A stretch of 64,000 nt of DNA. Origin: Paracoccus alkenifer. GTDB taxonomy: Bacteria; Pseudomonadota; Alphaproteobacteria; Rhodobacterales; Rhodobacteraceae. Both the position numbers and the translations under genes were made by a program. Numbering within the stretch: the stretch's first letter is position 1; every line of letters begins with the position of its first letter. The notes beneath the pieces are model-generated. The model was given only the letters and a program-made list of their open reading frames with translations. It was not told where the DNA came from and made no database searches. Shown here piece by piece: positions 1-9,161 of this stretch. The stretch spans positions 186,001 through 250,000 of the forward strand of contig NZ_FNXG01000001.1 of the NCBI RefSeq assembly GCF_900108405.1, given 5' to 3'.

Positions 1-317
1 ATTACTGCACCGTCTTTGCCTATTCCCCCGGCCCCGGCCAGCCCTATTCCAACGCCGTCGCGGTGATCCGTGCGGAACTGCCCGACCGGCTGCGGCTCAG
101 CTGCATCCACGAGGAACTGGCCCAGGGCCTCGGGCTTGCCAACGACAGCCCCGAGGTGCGCCCCTCGATCTTCAACGACGACGAGGAATTCGCCTTTCTC
201 ACCCCGCATGACGAGCTTTTGCTCAAGATCCTCTACGACAAGCGCCTGCGCCCCGGCATGACCGAATCCGACGCCCGCCCCATCGTCGCCCGCATCGCCG
301 CCGAGCTGGCGCCTTGA
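1..317 (+). CDS. DUF2927 family protein, C-terminal part
   Basis: The 5' end lies outside the window; the reading frame is open from base 3. The last 105 codons carry features I associate with the DUF2927 family: a CTVFAYSPGPG stretch, a conserved LRLSCIHEELAQGLGL block and a DDEEFAFLTPHDELLLKILY block ending in the LRPGM motif. Members are usually exported proteins of unknown function in Rhodobacterales. It is followed after 61 bases by the SPFH gene on the same strand, which has its own AGGAGG-like ribosome site. The family call is from memory of conserved blocks; no function can be given. Confidence 0.75.
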   Translation, partial: YCTVFAYSPGPGQPYSNAVAVIRAELPDRLRLSCIHEELAQGLGLANDSPEVRPSIFNDDEEFAFLTPHDELLLKILYDKRLRPGMTESDARPIVARIAAELAP

Positions 318-378
318 CAAACCCCCGGCGCCGCCCGGCAATATCCCCCATCGACCGCTTCCACCACAGGAGGAAACC

Positions 379-1506
379 ATGGTCCTCGACTTCCTGACCG
401 GCGAATTCATCGACGTCATCGAATGGGTGGACGACACGCGCGACACGATGGTCTGGCGCTATGAAACCCGCGGCCGCGCCATCAAATACGGCGCCAAGCT
501 GACCGTGCGCGAAGGCCAGGCGGCGGTGTTCGTCCACGAAGGCCAGCTGGCCGACGTGTTCACGCCCGGGCTCTACATGCTGGAAACCAACAACATGCCG
601 GTGCTGACCCGGCTGCAACACTGGGACCACGGTTTCCGCTCGCCCTTCAAATCCGAGGTGTATTTCGTCAGCACCACCCGCTTCAACGACCTCAAATGGG
701 GCACCCGCAACCCGATCATCACCCGCGACCCCGAATTCGGCCCGGTGCGGCTGCGCGCCTTTGGCACCTATTCGATGCGCGTGACCGACCCCGGGGTGTT
801 CATGACGGAAATCGTCGGCACCGACGGCGAATTCACCTCGGACGAGATCAGCCTGCAACTGCGCAACGTGATCGTGCAGGAATTTTCCCGCATGATCGCC
901 GGTTCGGGCATCCCGGTCCTCGACATGGCGGCCAACACCGCCGATCTGGGCCGCATCGTGGCCACCGCCATCGCACCCACCATCGCGCAATACGGGCTTA
1001 CCCTGCCAGAGTTCTATATCGAGAACATCAGCCTGCCGGACGAGGTCGAAAAGATGCTCGACAAACGAACCTCCATGGGAATCGTCGGCGATCTCAATAA
1101 GTTCGGACAATATGCTCAGGCAGAATCTATGCTGAACGCATCAACCCGCGACGGAGCCATGGGCGCGGGGCTGGGCGCCGGCATGGGCGCCGCGATGGGC
1201 ATGGCCGGCGCCATGCGCGGCCCCTGGGGCGCCACGCCCCCGGCAACCAACCCTCCGCAGGCCCCGCAACCCGCCGCCGCAACCCCGCCCCCGATCCCGT
1301 CCGAGCCGCTCTGGCACCTCGCCCTTGACGGCGCCGCCAGCGGCCCCTTCACCCGCGCCCAGCTCGAAGCCCTGCGCGATCAGGGCCGGCTGACCCGCGA
1401 CACGCTTGCCTGGACCGAGGGACAGGAAAACTGGCAGCGCGCGGACGACCAGCCGGCGCTGGCAGCGCTGTTTTCGGCCCTGCCGCCGCCCCTGCCGCAG
1501 GGCTAG
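379..1506 (+). CDS. SPFH/band-7-like protein with C-terminal GYF_2 domain
   Basis: A 375-residue protein. Residues about 25-235 form an SPFH-type (virion core protein/YdjI-like) domain, with conserved stretches such as GLYMLETNNMPVL and PEFYIENISLPDEVEKMLDK. A Gly/Ala/Met-rich then Pro/Ala-rich linker spans about 255-310. The final 60 residues look like a GYF_2 domain (LWHLALDGAASGPFTRAQL, then W...EGQENW). A clear AGGAGG precedes the ATG by about 6 bases. SPFH proteins scaffold membrane microdomains, and the GYF-like domain suggests binding of proline-rich partners. The next gene encodes a zinc-ribbon protein with a Pro/Ala-rich tail, a plausible partner. The exact role is unknown. Confidence 0.85.
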   Translation: MVLDFLTGEFIDVIEWVDDTRDTMVWRYETRGRAIKYGAKLTVREGQAAVFVHEGQLADVFTPGLYMLETNNMPVLTRLQHWDHGFRSPFKSEVYFVSTTRFNDLKWGTRNPIITRDPEFGPVRLRAFGTYSMRVTDPGVFMTEIVGTDGEFTSDEISLQLRNVIVQEFSRMIAGSGIPVLDMAANTADLGRIVATAIAPTIAQYGLTLPEFYIENISLPDEVEKMLDKRTSMGIVGDLNKFGQYAQAESMLNASTRDGAMGAGLGAGMGAAMGMAGAMRGPWGATPPATNPPQAPQPAAATPPPIPSEPLWHLALDGAASGPFTRAQLEALRDQGRLTRDTLAWTEGQENWQRADDQPALAALFSALPPPLPQG

Positions 1507-1515
1507 GCCCCACCG

Positions 1516-1562
1516 CTTCTTCATCACCCAAATATCCCGGGGGTCCGGGGGCCGGCCCCCGG
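1516..1562 (-). repeat. dispersed intergenic element, copy 1
   Basis: Just after the SPFH stop codon. Read on the minus strand it has GGGGG/CCCCC hairpins, then CCCGGGATATTT, GGGTGATGAAGAA. This is the same composite seen near 10139, 32732, 34882, 35935, 57318 and 63642. The A+T core directly after a G+C hairpin makes a transcript end or processing site plausible. Confidence 0.7.
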
Positions 1563-1590
1563 TCCCGCCCCAGCCGACAACGCGACCCAG

Positions 1591-2832
1591 ATGCCCAGCA
1601 CCCAGATCGAACACCGCTACCCCTGCGACAACTGCGGCGCGACGCTGGAATTCGCGCCCGGACAGGATGCGCTGGTCTGCCCCTATTGCGGCCATGTCCA
1701 GACGATCGCGCCCGACACCCGGCCGCCGGAACTCCCGACCTCCGGCGGCGCGATCCAGTGGAACGCAGGGCACAAGGCCCCGGGGCTGGACGAGATCCCG
1801 CTTGCCCGCGGGCTCAGCCTCGACGATGCCAGCGACCTGACCGAAACCCTGCGCACGCTATCCTGCCCCAATTGCGGCGCCAAAATCGAGCAACTCGGCA
1901 CAAGCCACGCCAGCACCTGCCCTTTCTGCGCCACCCCGGTCGTCACCGACACCGGCACCACCCGGCTGATCAAGCCGCAGGCGGTGCTGCCCTTTGTCCT
2001 GTCCGAAACCCAGGCCCGCGCCGCGCTGGACAGCTGGCTCAAGGGGCTGTGGTTCGCGCCGAACGGGCTGGTGCAATACGCCCGCCGGGGGCGGCGGATG
2101 CAGGGGGTGTATTCGCCCTTCTGGACCTTCGACGCCGACACGCAGACCCGCTATCGCGGCCAGCGCGGCGACCATTATTACGAAACCGTCCATGTCACCC
2201 GCAGGGTCAACGGGCGCAACCAGCAGGTGGCGCAGCAGGTCCGGCGCACCCGCTGGACCCCGCGCTCGGGCCATGTCGCGCGGTCCTTCGACGATGTGCT
2301 GGTGCTGGCCTCGACCGCGCTGCCGCGCCGCTTCACCGATGCGCTGGCGCCGTGGGAGCTGTCGCATCTCGCGACCTACGATCCGCGCTATCTGTCGGGA
2401 TTTTCGGCCGAGGGCTATACCGTCCCCCTTGCTGACGGCCATCAGGTCGCGCGGCAGGAAATGGCCTCGGTCATCGCCATGGACATCCGCCGCGACATAG
2501 GCGGCGACGTGCAGCGCATAGATGCCGTCGACACAAGCCATAGCGCCGAGACCTTCAAGCACATCCTGCTGCCGGTCTGGCTGGCGGCCTATAAATACAA
2601 CGGCAAAAGCTATCGTTTCATCGTCAACGGGCAGTCGGGGCGGGTGCAGGGCGACCGCCCGTGGTCGATGTGGAAAATCGCGCTGGCGGTGCTGGCGGCG
2701 CTGCTGGCCGGGGCGATGCTGATGCTGCTGAGCGAGAGCAGCGGCAGCTTCGACCTTGGCGCCGCACCGGCCGCCGCCCCGGCACCGGCGATCACCGCCG
2801 CCGCGCCCGCGCCACCCCCGACCCTCGCATGA
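1591..2832 (+). CDS. double zinc-ribbon membrane protein, SPFH partner
   Basis: A 413-residue protein with two zinc-ribbon knuckle pairs: Cys12/15 with Cys30/33, and Cys92/95 with Cys110/113. A long central domain follows (AGVYSPFW-type region, many aromatic residues), then one hydrophobic segment near residues 353-373 and a Pro/Ala-rich tail. Databases often label relatives 'primosomal protein N' superfamily II helicase', but I see no helicase motif, so that label looks wrong. It follows the SPFH gene after an 84-base gap and overlaps the next gene by ATGA. The pairing suggests a membrane-associated SPFH/zinc-ribbon complex. The ribosome site before this ATG is weak. Confidence 0.75.
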   Translation: MPSTQIEHRYPCDNCGATLEFAPGQDALVCPYCGHVQTIAPDTRPPELPTSGGAIQWNAGHKAPGLDEIPLARGLSLDDASDLTETLRTLSCPNCGAKIEQLGTSHASTCPFCATPVVTDTGTTRLIKPQAVLPFVLSETQARAALDSWLKGLWFAPNGLVQYARRGRRMQGVYSPFWTFDADTQTRYRGQRGDHYYETVHVTRRVNGRNQQVAQQVRRTRWTPRSGHVARSFDDVLVLASTALPRRFTDALAPWELSHLATYDPRYLSGFSAEGYTVPLADGHQVARQEMASVIAMDIRRDIGGDVQRIDAVDTSHSAETFKHILLPVWLAAYKYNGKSYRFIVNGQSGRVQGDRPWSMWKIALAVLAALLAGAMLMLLSESSGSFDLGAAPAAAPAPAITAAAPAPPPTLA

Positions 2833-3728
2833 GCGTGCTGTGCATGGGCGAGGCGCTGGTCGATCTGGTCCCGCAGCCGGACGGCAGCATCCGCCCGCAA
2901 CCCGGAGGCGGCGCCTGGAACACCGCGCTGACGCTTGGCCGGCTGGGGGTGGCCACCAGCCTTGCCTGGCCGATCTCGCGCGACGCTTATGGGGCGCTGC
3001 TGCTGGCGCCGCTGGCCGCGGCCGGGGTCGAGACCTCGCTTTGCCCCCGCAGCAACCGCCCCACCGCGCTGGCAAGAATCGACCTGAACTCTGGCGATGC
3101 AACCTATCGTTTTGACGACGAAAATTCTGCCGGGCGGATATTCCTGCCTGCGCAATTGCCGCCGCTGCCGACGGACTGCCGGGCGCTGGTGATCGGCGGC
3201 ATCAGCCTGGCCGCCGAGCCCTGCGGCAGCACCGTCGAGCAATTCGCCACCGACGCCTCCCGCCGGGGCATCCCGCTGATATTTGACCTGAATATCCGCC
3301 CACAAGCCATTCAGGACAAGACAGAATACCGCGCACGGCTTGATCGCCTGCTTACCCTGTCGCATCTGGTGAAGCTCTCGGCCGAGGATGCCGCCTGGCT
3401 CGCCCCCGACACCGCGCCGGACGAAACCGCCGCCCGGATCCTCGCCCTCGGCCCGCGCATCGTGGTGCTGACCCGCGGCGCCCAGGGCGCGATGGCCATG
3501 ACCCGGCGCCACCGCCTCCACGCGGCCGCCGTCCCGGCCACGGTGGCCGACAGCATCGGCGCCGGCGACAGCTTCAACGCCGCCTTTCTCGCCAGCCTCT
3601 TGCACGGCGACGCCCTCGATTCCCCCGACAGCGCCGCACTCACCGCCGCCCTCACCCTCGCCACGACGGCGGCAGCGATCACCGTCTCGCGCCCCGGCGC
3701 CGATCCGCCTTGGGCCGACGAACTCTAA
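2829..3728 (+). CDS. PfkB-family carbohydrate kinase (fructokinase-like)
   Basis: A 299-residue sugar kinase of the ribokinase/PfkB family. The N-terminus has the GEALVDLVPQPDG pattern and the PGGGAWNTALTLGRLG substrate motif; the C-terminal signature DSIGAGDSFNAAF near residues 240-252 contains the catalytic Asp and the anion hole. These predict ATP-dependent phosphorylation of a sugar, by family most often fructose. The ATG overlaps the preceding stop as ATGA, so translation is coupled to the zinc-ribbon gene, although no functional link is obvious. A strong hairpin lies 47 bases after the stop. The substrate is not proven by sequence. Confidence 0.88.
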   Translation: MSVLCMGEALVDLVPQPDGSIRPQPGGGAWNTALTLGRLGVATSLAWPISRDAYGALLLAPLAAAGVETSLCPRSNRPTALARIDLNSGDATYRFDDENSAGRIFLPAQLPPLPTDCRALVIGGISLAAEPCGSTVEQFATDASRRGIPLIFDLNIRPQAIQDKTEYRARLDRLLTLSHLVKLSAEDAAWLAPDTAPDETAARILALGPRIVVLTRGAQGAMAMTRRHRLHAAAVPATVADSIGAGDSFNAAFLASLLHGDALDSPDSAALTAALTLATTAAAITVSRPGADPPWADEL

Positions 3729-3745
3729 CCCGGATTCGGGCGGTT

Positions 3746-3882
3746 CCAAATATCCCGGGGCTTCGGAGCGCCCGGAAAACGCGCCAGTGGCGCGTTTTCA
3801 GCGAAGAAGGCCACGGCAGTGGTCGCGCTTGCGCGACGGGGGCAGCGCCCCCTCTGCAAAAGACTTGGGGGCGCAGCCCCCT
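3746..3882. repeat. degenerate intergenic element copy with GC hairpins
   Basis: The core CCAAATATCCCGGGG sits 18 bases after the sugar-kinase stop. It is followed by the terminator hairpin listed separately and two further hairpins, GGGGGCAGCGCCCCC and GGGGGCGCAGCCCCC. The AAGAAG box is displaced. The stretch between the convergent kinase and argD genes has no gene. Confidence 0.55.
3775..3799. terminator. bidirectional intrinsic terminator
   Basis: Perfect 11-bp stem GAAAACGCGCC with loop AGT and GGCGCGTTTTC. The A/T ends of the stem provide a U-tract in either direction, suiting the convergent PfkB kinase and argD genes. Confidence 0.8.
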
Positions 3883-3900
3883 CCGCCCTGAAAGCGCCGC

Positions 3901-5070
3901 CTATTCCAGCCGTGCCGCGGCGCGATCCAGCCGCGCCGCCGCCTCGGCGATCTCGTCGTCGGTGATGTTCAGCGGCGGCAGCAGCCGCACCACATTGTCG
4001 GCCGCCGGCACCGTCAGCAAATGCTCGGCATAAGCCGCCTCGACCAGCTCCGACGGCGCCACCTTGCAATGCAGCCCCAGCAGCAGCCCCATCCCCCGCA
4101 CCTCGTCAAAGACCTCGGGGTGGGCGGCGACAAGCCCTTCGAGCCGCTGGCGCAGCAGCGCGGATTTGCGGGCGACCTCGGCCAGGAACGCATCGTCTGC
4201 GACGATCTCCATCACCCGCGCGCCGACCGCGCAGGCCAGCGGGTTGCCGCCATAGGTGGACCCGTGGCTGCCCGCGACCATGCCCGCGGCCGCGGCCTCG
4301 GTCGCCAGCACTGCGCCCAGCGGAAAGCCGCCGCCGATGCCCTTGGCCACCATCATGATATCGGGGGCGATCCCGGCCCATTCATGCGCGAACAGCCGCC
4401 CCGTGCGGCCCATGCCGCTTTGCACCTCGTCCAGCACCAGCAGCGCGCCGGCCCGGTCGCACAGCTCACGGATGCGGCGCAGGCCCTCGTCGGGCAGCAC
4501 GCGGATGCCGCCCTCGCCCTGAACCGGTTCCAGCATCACCGCGGCGGTGCTGTCGGAAATCGCGGCCTCCAGCGCGGCCATGTCGCCCCAGGGCAGCACC
4601 CGAAACCCCGGCATCAGCGGCCCGTAGCCGGCAGTCATCTTTTCCGACCCGGCGGCGGCGATGGCGCCGGTCGAACGGCCGTGGAACGCGCCCTCAAAGG
4701 TCAGGATCTCGATCCGCTCGGGCTGGCCCTTGCTGTGCCAGTATTTGCGCACCATCTTGATCGCCAGCTCGGCGGCCTCGGTGCCCGAGTTGGTCAGGAA
4801 CACCGTGTCGGCAAAGGTCTTGTCCACCAGCATCTCGGCCAGCCGCTGCTGCTCGGGGATCTGGTAGAGGTTCGAGACATGCCAGATCCGCCCGGCCTGC
4901 GCGGTCAGCGCCGCCACCAGATCGGGGTTGGCGTGCCCCAGCGCATTGACCGCGATGCCCGCGCCCAGGTCCAGGTATCGCGTGCCGTCCGCGGCGATGG
5001 CCCAAGCGCCCTCGCCGCGGTCAAAGGCGATGGGCGCGCGGTTATAGGTCGGCAGGACGGCGTCGATCAT
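3901..5070 (-). CDS. argD: acetylornithine aminotransferase
   Basis: A 389-residue class-III PLP aminotransferase that converts N-acetylglutamate semialdehyde to N-acetylornithine in arginine synthesis. It may also act on succinyl-diaminopimelate, as some homologues do. Visible motifs: TNSGTEAAELAIKMVRKYW, DEVQSGMGRTG with the cofactor Asp, and the PLP-lysine motif AKGIGGGFPLGA near residue 244. The start with AGGGA upstream (MIDAVLPTYNR) fits the family better than an upstream in-frame codon, which adds an unconserved 16-residue tail. Arginase and argF lie 4-6 kb away on the other strand and argJ at 55934, so the pathway is dispersed. The substrate call is by family. Confidence 0.93.
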   Translation of the reverse strand: MIDAVLPTYNRAPIAFDRGEGAWAIAADGTRYLDLGAGIAVNALGHANPDLVAALTAQAGRIWHVSNLYQIPEQQRLAEMLVDKTFADTVFLTNSGTEAAELAIKMVRKYWHSKGQPERIEILTFEGAFHGRSTGAIAAAGSEKMTAGYGPLMPGFRVLPWGDMAALEAAISDSTAAVMLEPVQGEGGIRVLPDEGLRRIRELCDRAGALLVLDEVQSGMGRTGRLFAHEWAGIAPDIMMVAKGIGGGFPLGAVLATEAAAAGMVAGSHGSTYGGNPLACAVGARVMEIVADDAFLAEVARKSALLRQRLEGLVAAHPEVFDEVRGMGLLLGLHCKVAPSELVEAAYAEHLLTVPAADNVVRLLPPLNITDDEIAEAAARLDRAAARLE

Positions 5071-5243
5071 GGGTCTGTCCCTCTGGTCGGAAAGCAGGAG
5101 TTTCTGGGCACGCGACAAAGGCCACCCGCCGCGCGAGGCGCGCGGCGCACGGGGTCCGTCAGCGTCGCAGACAGGGGCGAATCACCGTCATGGACGCAGC
5201 GTTACCAAGCCGGCCCGCGGCGTTCAACGCCCCCTGTCGCGCC

Positions 5244-6062
5244 TCAGGGTTTCATCCGATAGCCGATGCGCAGCCACCACCACGCCAGCAGGTTGACCGC
5301 CAGCACCGAAACCACGCTGACCGCCAGCCCGCGCAGCACCGGCGCGTCGCCGACCCCGGCAAAACCATGGCGCGCCCCGTCGATCAAGTAGAAGATCGGG
5401 TTCCAGTGCGACAGGGCGCGGAACGGCTCGGGCAGGGCCTGCACGGAATAAAAGGTGCCCGACAGGAACGACAGCGGCGTGACCACGAAATTGGTCAGCG
5501 TGGCCATCTGGTCGAATTTCTGCGCGATGATCCCGCCCAGGATGCCCAAGCCCCCCAGCAGCAGCGCCCCCAGCACGATATAAACCAGCGCCAGCAGCGG
5601 ATGCGCCGGCCCGTGCCCCACCACCAGCGCCAGCCCGGCCGAGATCGCCGCCGCCACCATCAGCGCCCGCACCAGGCTGCCCGCCAGATAGCCCGCAAGT
5701 ATCTCGGCCGCCGACAGCGGCGGCATCAGCGTGTCGATGATGTTGCCCTGCATCTTGGCCGAAATCAGCGAGGAAGAGCTGTTGGCGAATCCGTTCTGGA
5801 TCACCGTCATCATCAGGATGCCGGGGCCGATGAACTCGACAAAGGGCAGGCCCATCACCTCGCCCCGCCCGCGCCCCAAGGCGACGACGAACACCACCAC
5901 GAACAACCCCGCGGTGATCAGCGGCGCCAGCACCGTCTGCTGCCACACGGTCATGAAGCGGCGGATTTCCCGCGCCGCCAGCGTCGCCGTGCCCAGCCAG
6001 TTGATCCGGCCAAAACGGCGGTCGGGCATCCGCCCATAGTCGGGGGCATCGGTCGGGGGCAT
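5244..6062 (-). CDS. ABC-2 type transporter permease
   Basis: A 272-residue integral membrane protein with about six hydrophobic segments and an ABC-2 permease pattern, including FIGPGILMMTVIQNGFANSS and FLSGTFYSVQALPEPFRALS followed by WNPIFYLIDGARHGF. These fit the YadH/NodJ-like group, exporting drugs or polysaccharides. The ATG at this start has AAGGAA 8 bases upstream; a longer in-frame start adds a proline-rich leader without a ribosome site. No ATPase gene is adjacent within the window, so its partner must be elsewhere. It diverges from gcrA across 207 bases. Confidence 0.85.
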   Translation of the reverse strand: MPPTDAPDYGRMPDRRFGRINWLGTATLAAREIRRFMTVWQQTVLAPLITAGLFVVVFVVALGRGRGEVMGLPFVEFIGPGILMMTVIQNGFANSSSSLISAKMQGNIIDTLMPPLSAAEILAGYLAGSLVRALMVAAAISAGLALVVGHGPAHPLLALVYIVLGALLLGGLGILGGIIAQKFDQMATLTNFVVTPLSFLSGTFYSVQALPEPFRALSHWNPIFYLIDGARHGFAGVGDAPVLRGLAVSVVSVLAVNLLAWWWLRIGYRMKP

Positions 6063-6269
6063 CGCGGGTTCCTTTTGCGGGGGTTCGGTTTGCAGGGGTT
6101 CGGGCGCCAGCATAACCGGCCCGACCGCCGTGGACGAGGGGGGCGCCCGCGCGGTCGCGATCAGCGTCGATTTCCCGCCCGGACCTTGATTCCCGGCGGC
6201 CGGGCGCGTAACTCAGACCATCCGCCCCCAAACCCTTTGGGACGACCTTCTGCCCGTGGAGAAACCGCC

Positions 6270-6947
6270 ATGTCCTGGACCGACGATCGCGTCGAGACGC
6301 TGAAACGCCTTTGGACCGAAGGCCAGTCGGCCAGCCAGATCGCCAAGGAGCTGGGCGGCGTCACCCGCAACGCGGTCATCGGCAAGGTCCACCGGCTGGG
6401 CCTGTCCAACCGCGCCGAGGCCGAGGAACCCGCCAAGCCCGCCGCCGCAGCCGCGCCGGAATCCGCACGCCCCGCCGCCGCCGCCCCCCGGGCCGAGCCC
6501 GCCCGCGCGCAGCCCGCCCGCGAAGCCGCCGCGCCCAAGGAACCGGCGGCGCAGCAGCCCGCCGCCCGCGCCACGCCCGCACCCGCGCAAGCCCCGACCG
6601 CCGCCGCCCCCGCCCCCGAACAGGCCGCCGAACCCGCGCCCCCGCCGCAGCCGGTGTTCACCCCGCGCCGCCCGATCGTGCCCGCCGGCCAGCCGCTGCC
6701 CCCGCAACCCTCGGCCAACGAGATCTCGCCCGAGGCGCTGGCCTCGGTGCGCGAGGTCGAAAAGACCTCGCTGAAACTGTCGCTGATGGAGCTGACCGAG
6801 CGCACCTGCAAATGGCCCATCGGCGACCCCGCAACCGACAAGTTCTGGTTCTGCGGCCTGCCCAGCCAGCCCGGCAAACCCTATTGCGAGGCCCATGTCG
6901 GCGTCGCATTCCAACCGATGAGCGCCCGCCGCGACCGCCGGCGCTGA
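6270..6947 (+). CDS. gcrA: GcrA cell-cycle transcription regulator
   Basis: A 225-residue GcrA. The N-terminal helix-turn-helix begins MSWTDDRVETLKRLWTEGQ and includes ITRNAVIGK-like VTRNAVIGKVHRLGLSNR. Residues about 50-140 are a long Ala/Pro linker. The C-terminal module (TCKWPIGDPATDKFWFCG, then PYCEAHVGVAFQP) matches the sigma70-interacting domain. In Caulobacter, GcrA binds sigma70 and activates promoters carrying methylated GANTC. The CcrM methyltransferase that makes that mark is also in this window. A GATTC lies in its upstream region at 6188-6192. Confidence 0.95.
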   Translation: MSWTDDRVETLKRLWTEGQSASQIAKELGGVTRNAVIGKVHRLGLSNRAEAEEPAKPAAAAAPESARPAAAAPRAEPARAQPAREAAAPKEPAAQQPAARATPAPAQAPTAAAPAPEQAAEPAPPPQPVFTPRRPIVPAGQPLPPQPSANEISPEALASVREVEKTSLKLSLMELTERTCKWPIGDPATDKFWFCGLPSQPGKPYCEAHVGVAFQPMSARRDRRR

Positions 6948-7008
6948 CGGCCCCCGGCGCCCGGCGTCGCAGGGGCGAACGGGAAATACCCTGGCGCGAC
7001 CCAAGGCG

Positions 7009-7185
7009 GATTCACCGAATCTTCATCCTTGCGTGCGATGAGACAGGGGCGGCACGGACGGAACGTCCGGCGCCGCTTTGGATCAAGGCGCTTTTTGGTC
7101 CTGCCCGGCTTCATTGCCGGATGATCCGGGGCGCCCGTTTCGCGGGGGGTATGATGGGCGAAATTCCGGGCCTGCGGGCCGACTC
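7009..7185. promoter_or_regulatory. three GANTC sites in the gcrA-metG gap
   Basis: The 351-base gap holds no credible gene. It has GATTC at 7009, GAATC at 7017 and GACTC at 7181. GANTC is the CcrM target and clusters of it near promoters are the known GcrA signature. Whether they regulate metG is inference. Confidence 0.5.
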
Positions 7186-7298
7186 TGCGGGGTGCGCCAT
7201 GGGCAGTTGAACAGGGCTGCGGTCCGGGCCGTTCCGACCACCACCCTTTCCCTGCGCGGCGCATGGGGGTAAGAGCCGGTCATCCAAAGGACGACACC

Positions 7299-9026
7299 AT
7301 GCCCAAGACGCGCTCGCGCCATCTCATCACCTCGGCACTGCCCTATATCAACGGGATCAAGCACCTGGGGAATCTTGTCGGCAGCCAGCTGCCGGCTGAT
7401 CTGTTCGCCCGCTATCAGCGCGGCCGCGGCAACGAGGTCATGTTCGTCTGCGCCACCGACGAACACGGCACCCCGGCCGAGCTGGCCGCCGCCAAGGCCG
7501 GGCAGAAGGTCGCGGATTTCTGCGCCCGGATGCACGACACTCAGGCCGACATCGCGCGCCGCTTTGGGCTGAGCTTTGATCATTTCGGGCGCTCGTCCAG
7601 CCCGCAGAACCACCAGCTGACCCAGCATTTCGCCGGCAAGCTGGCCGAGCACGGGCTGATCGCCGAGGTCAGCGAGCGTCAGGTCTATTCGCTGGCCGAC
7701 GGACGTTTCCTGCCCGACCGCTATATCGAGGGCACCTGCCCCAACTGCGGCTATGACAAGGCCCGCGGCGACCAGTGCGAAAACTGCACCAAGCAGCTGG
7801 ACCCGACCGATCTGATCGACCCGCGCAGCGCCATTTCCGGCTCGACCGATCTTGAGGTGCGCGAGACCAAGCACCTGTTCCTGCGCCAGTCCGCCATGCG
7901 CGAAAAACTGTCGGAATGGATCGACAGCAAGGCCGACTGGCCGGTGCTGACCACCTCGATCGCCAAGAAATGGCTCAATGACGGCGACGGGTTGCAGGAC
8001 CGCGGCATCACCCGCGATCTCGACTGGGGTATCCCGGTGAAAAAGGGCGACCAGCCCTGGCCGGGGATGGAGGGCAAGGTCTTTTACGTCTGGTTCGACG
8101 CGCCCATCGAGTATATCGCCGCCACCGCCGAATGGGCCGAGGCGCGGGGCGAGCCCGAGGCATGGCGCCGCTGGTGGCGGCTGGACGAGGGCGCGGGCGA
8201 CGTGCGCTACACCCAGTTCATGGGCAAGGACAACGTGCCCTTTCACACGCTGTCCTTTCCGGCCACGATCATCGGCTCGGGCGAGCCGTGGAAGCTGGTC
8301 GATTACATCAAGTCCTTCAACTACCTGACCTATGACGGCGGGCAGTTTTCCACCTCGCAGGGGCGCGGCGTGTTCCAGGACCAGGCGTTGCAGGTGCTGC
8401 CGGCGGATTACTGGCGCTGGTGGCTGCTCAGCCACGCACCCGAGGGGTCGGACGCCGAGTTCACATGGGAAAACTTCCAGATCTCGGTGAACAAGGATCT
8501 GGCCGATGTGCTGGGCAATTTCGTCAGCCGCATCACCAAGTTCTGCCGCTCGAAGTTCGGCGAGACCGTCCCCGAGGGCGGCGATTACGGCCCCGAGGAA
8601 ACCGCGCTGATCGCCGCGCTGGCCACCCGCATCCGCGCCTATGAGGGCTTCATGGAGGCGATGGAGGTCCGCAAATCCGCCAATGAACTGCGCGCGATCT
8701 GGGCTTTGGGCAACGAATACCTGCAAGCGGCGGCGCCTTGGGCGGCCTTCAAGACCGACCCCGAACGCGCGGCGATGCAGGTGCGGCTGGGGCTGAACCT
8801 GATCCGGCTTTATGCGGTGCTTTCGGCCCCCTTCATCCCCTTTGCCGCCGATTCCATGTTGCAGGCGATGCGCAGCGACGACCGCGGCTGGCCCGACGAC
8901 GTGGGGGCGGCGCTGCAAACCCTGCCCCCCGGCCATGGTTTCGACACCCCCGAGGTGCTGTTTGCCAAGATCAGCGACGAAAGCCGCGAGGAATGGCAGG
9001 AAAGATTTCAGGGCGTGCGCGCGTGA
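7299..9026 (+). CDS. metG: methionyl-tRNA synthetase
   Basis: A 575-residue class-I synthetase charging tRNA-Met in the cytoplasm. The HIGH-type signature is in [16 protein letters not shown] near the N-terminus. A single four-Cys zinc knuckle ([17 protein letters not shown], residues about 147-163) is in the connective domain. The KMSKS equivalent is the divergent [10 protein letters not shown] near residue 350, seen in several alphaproteobacterial MetRS. The ATG is preceded by AAAGGA at 7 bases. The C-terminal dimerization domain of longer MetRS proteins is absent. Confidence 0.96.
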   Translation: MPKTRSRHLITSALPYINGIKHLGNLVGSQLPADLFARYQRGRGNEVMFVCATDEHGTPAELAAAKAGQKVADFCARMHDTQADIARRFGLSFDHFGRSSSPQNHQLTQHFAGKLAEHGLIAEVSERQVYSLADGRFLPDRYIEGTCPNCGYDKARGDQCENCTKQLDPTDLIDPRSAISGSTDLEVRETKHLFLRQSAMREKLSEWIDSKADWPVLTTSIAKKWLNDGDGLQDRGITRDLDWGIPVKKGDQPWPGMEGKVFYVWFDAPIEYIAATAEWAEARGEPEAWRRWWRLDEGAGDVRYTQFMGKDNVPFHTLSFPATIIGSGEPWKLVDYIKSFNYLTYDGGQFSTSQGRGVFQDQALQVLPADYWRWWLLSHAPEGSDAEFTWENFQISVNKDLADVLGNFVSRITKFCRSKFGETVPEGGDYGPEETALIAALATRIRAYEGFMEAMEVRKSANELRAIWALGNEYLQAAAPWAAFKTDPERAAMQVRLGLNLIRLYAVLSAPFIPFAADSMLQAMRSDDRGWPDDVGAALQTLPPGHGFDTPEVLFAKISDESREEWQERFQGVRA

Positions 9027-9161
9027 TGCCGGCGCCGCCGGCCCGTCGCCACGTTTGGCGCAGGCTGGATGCCGGTTTCCCCGGTCTGGACCCCCGGCCC
9101 GCATGGCGGCGGGCGGCGGGTCGTGCCAGGCTGGGGGTTGTTGCATCCTGACGGGGGACCG

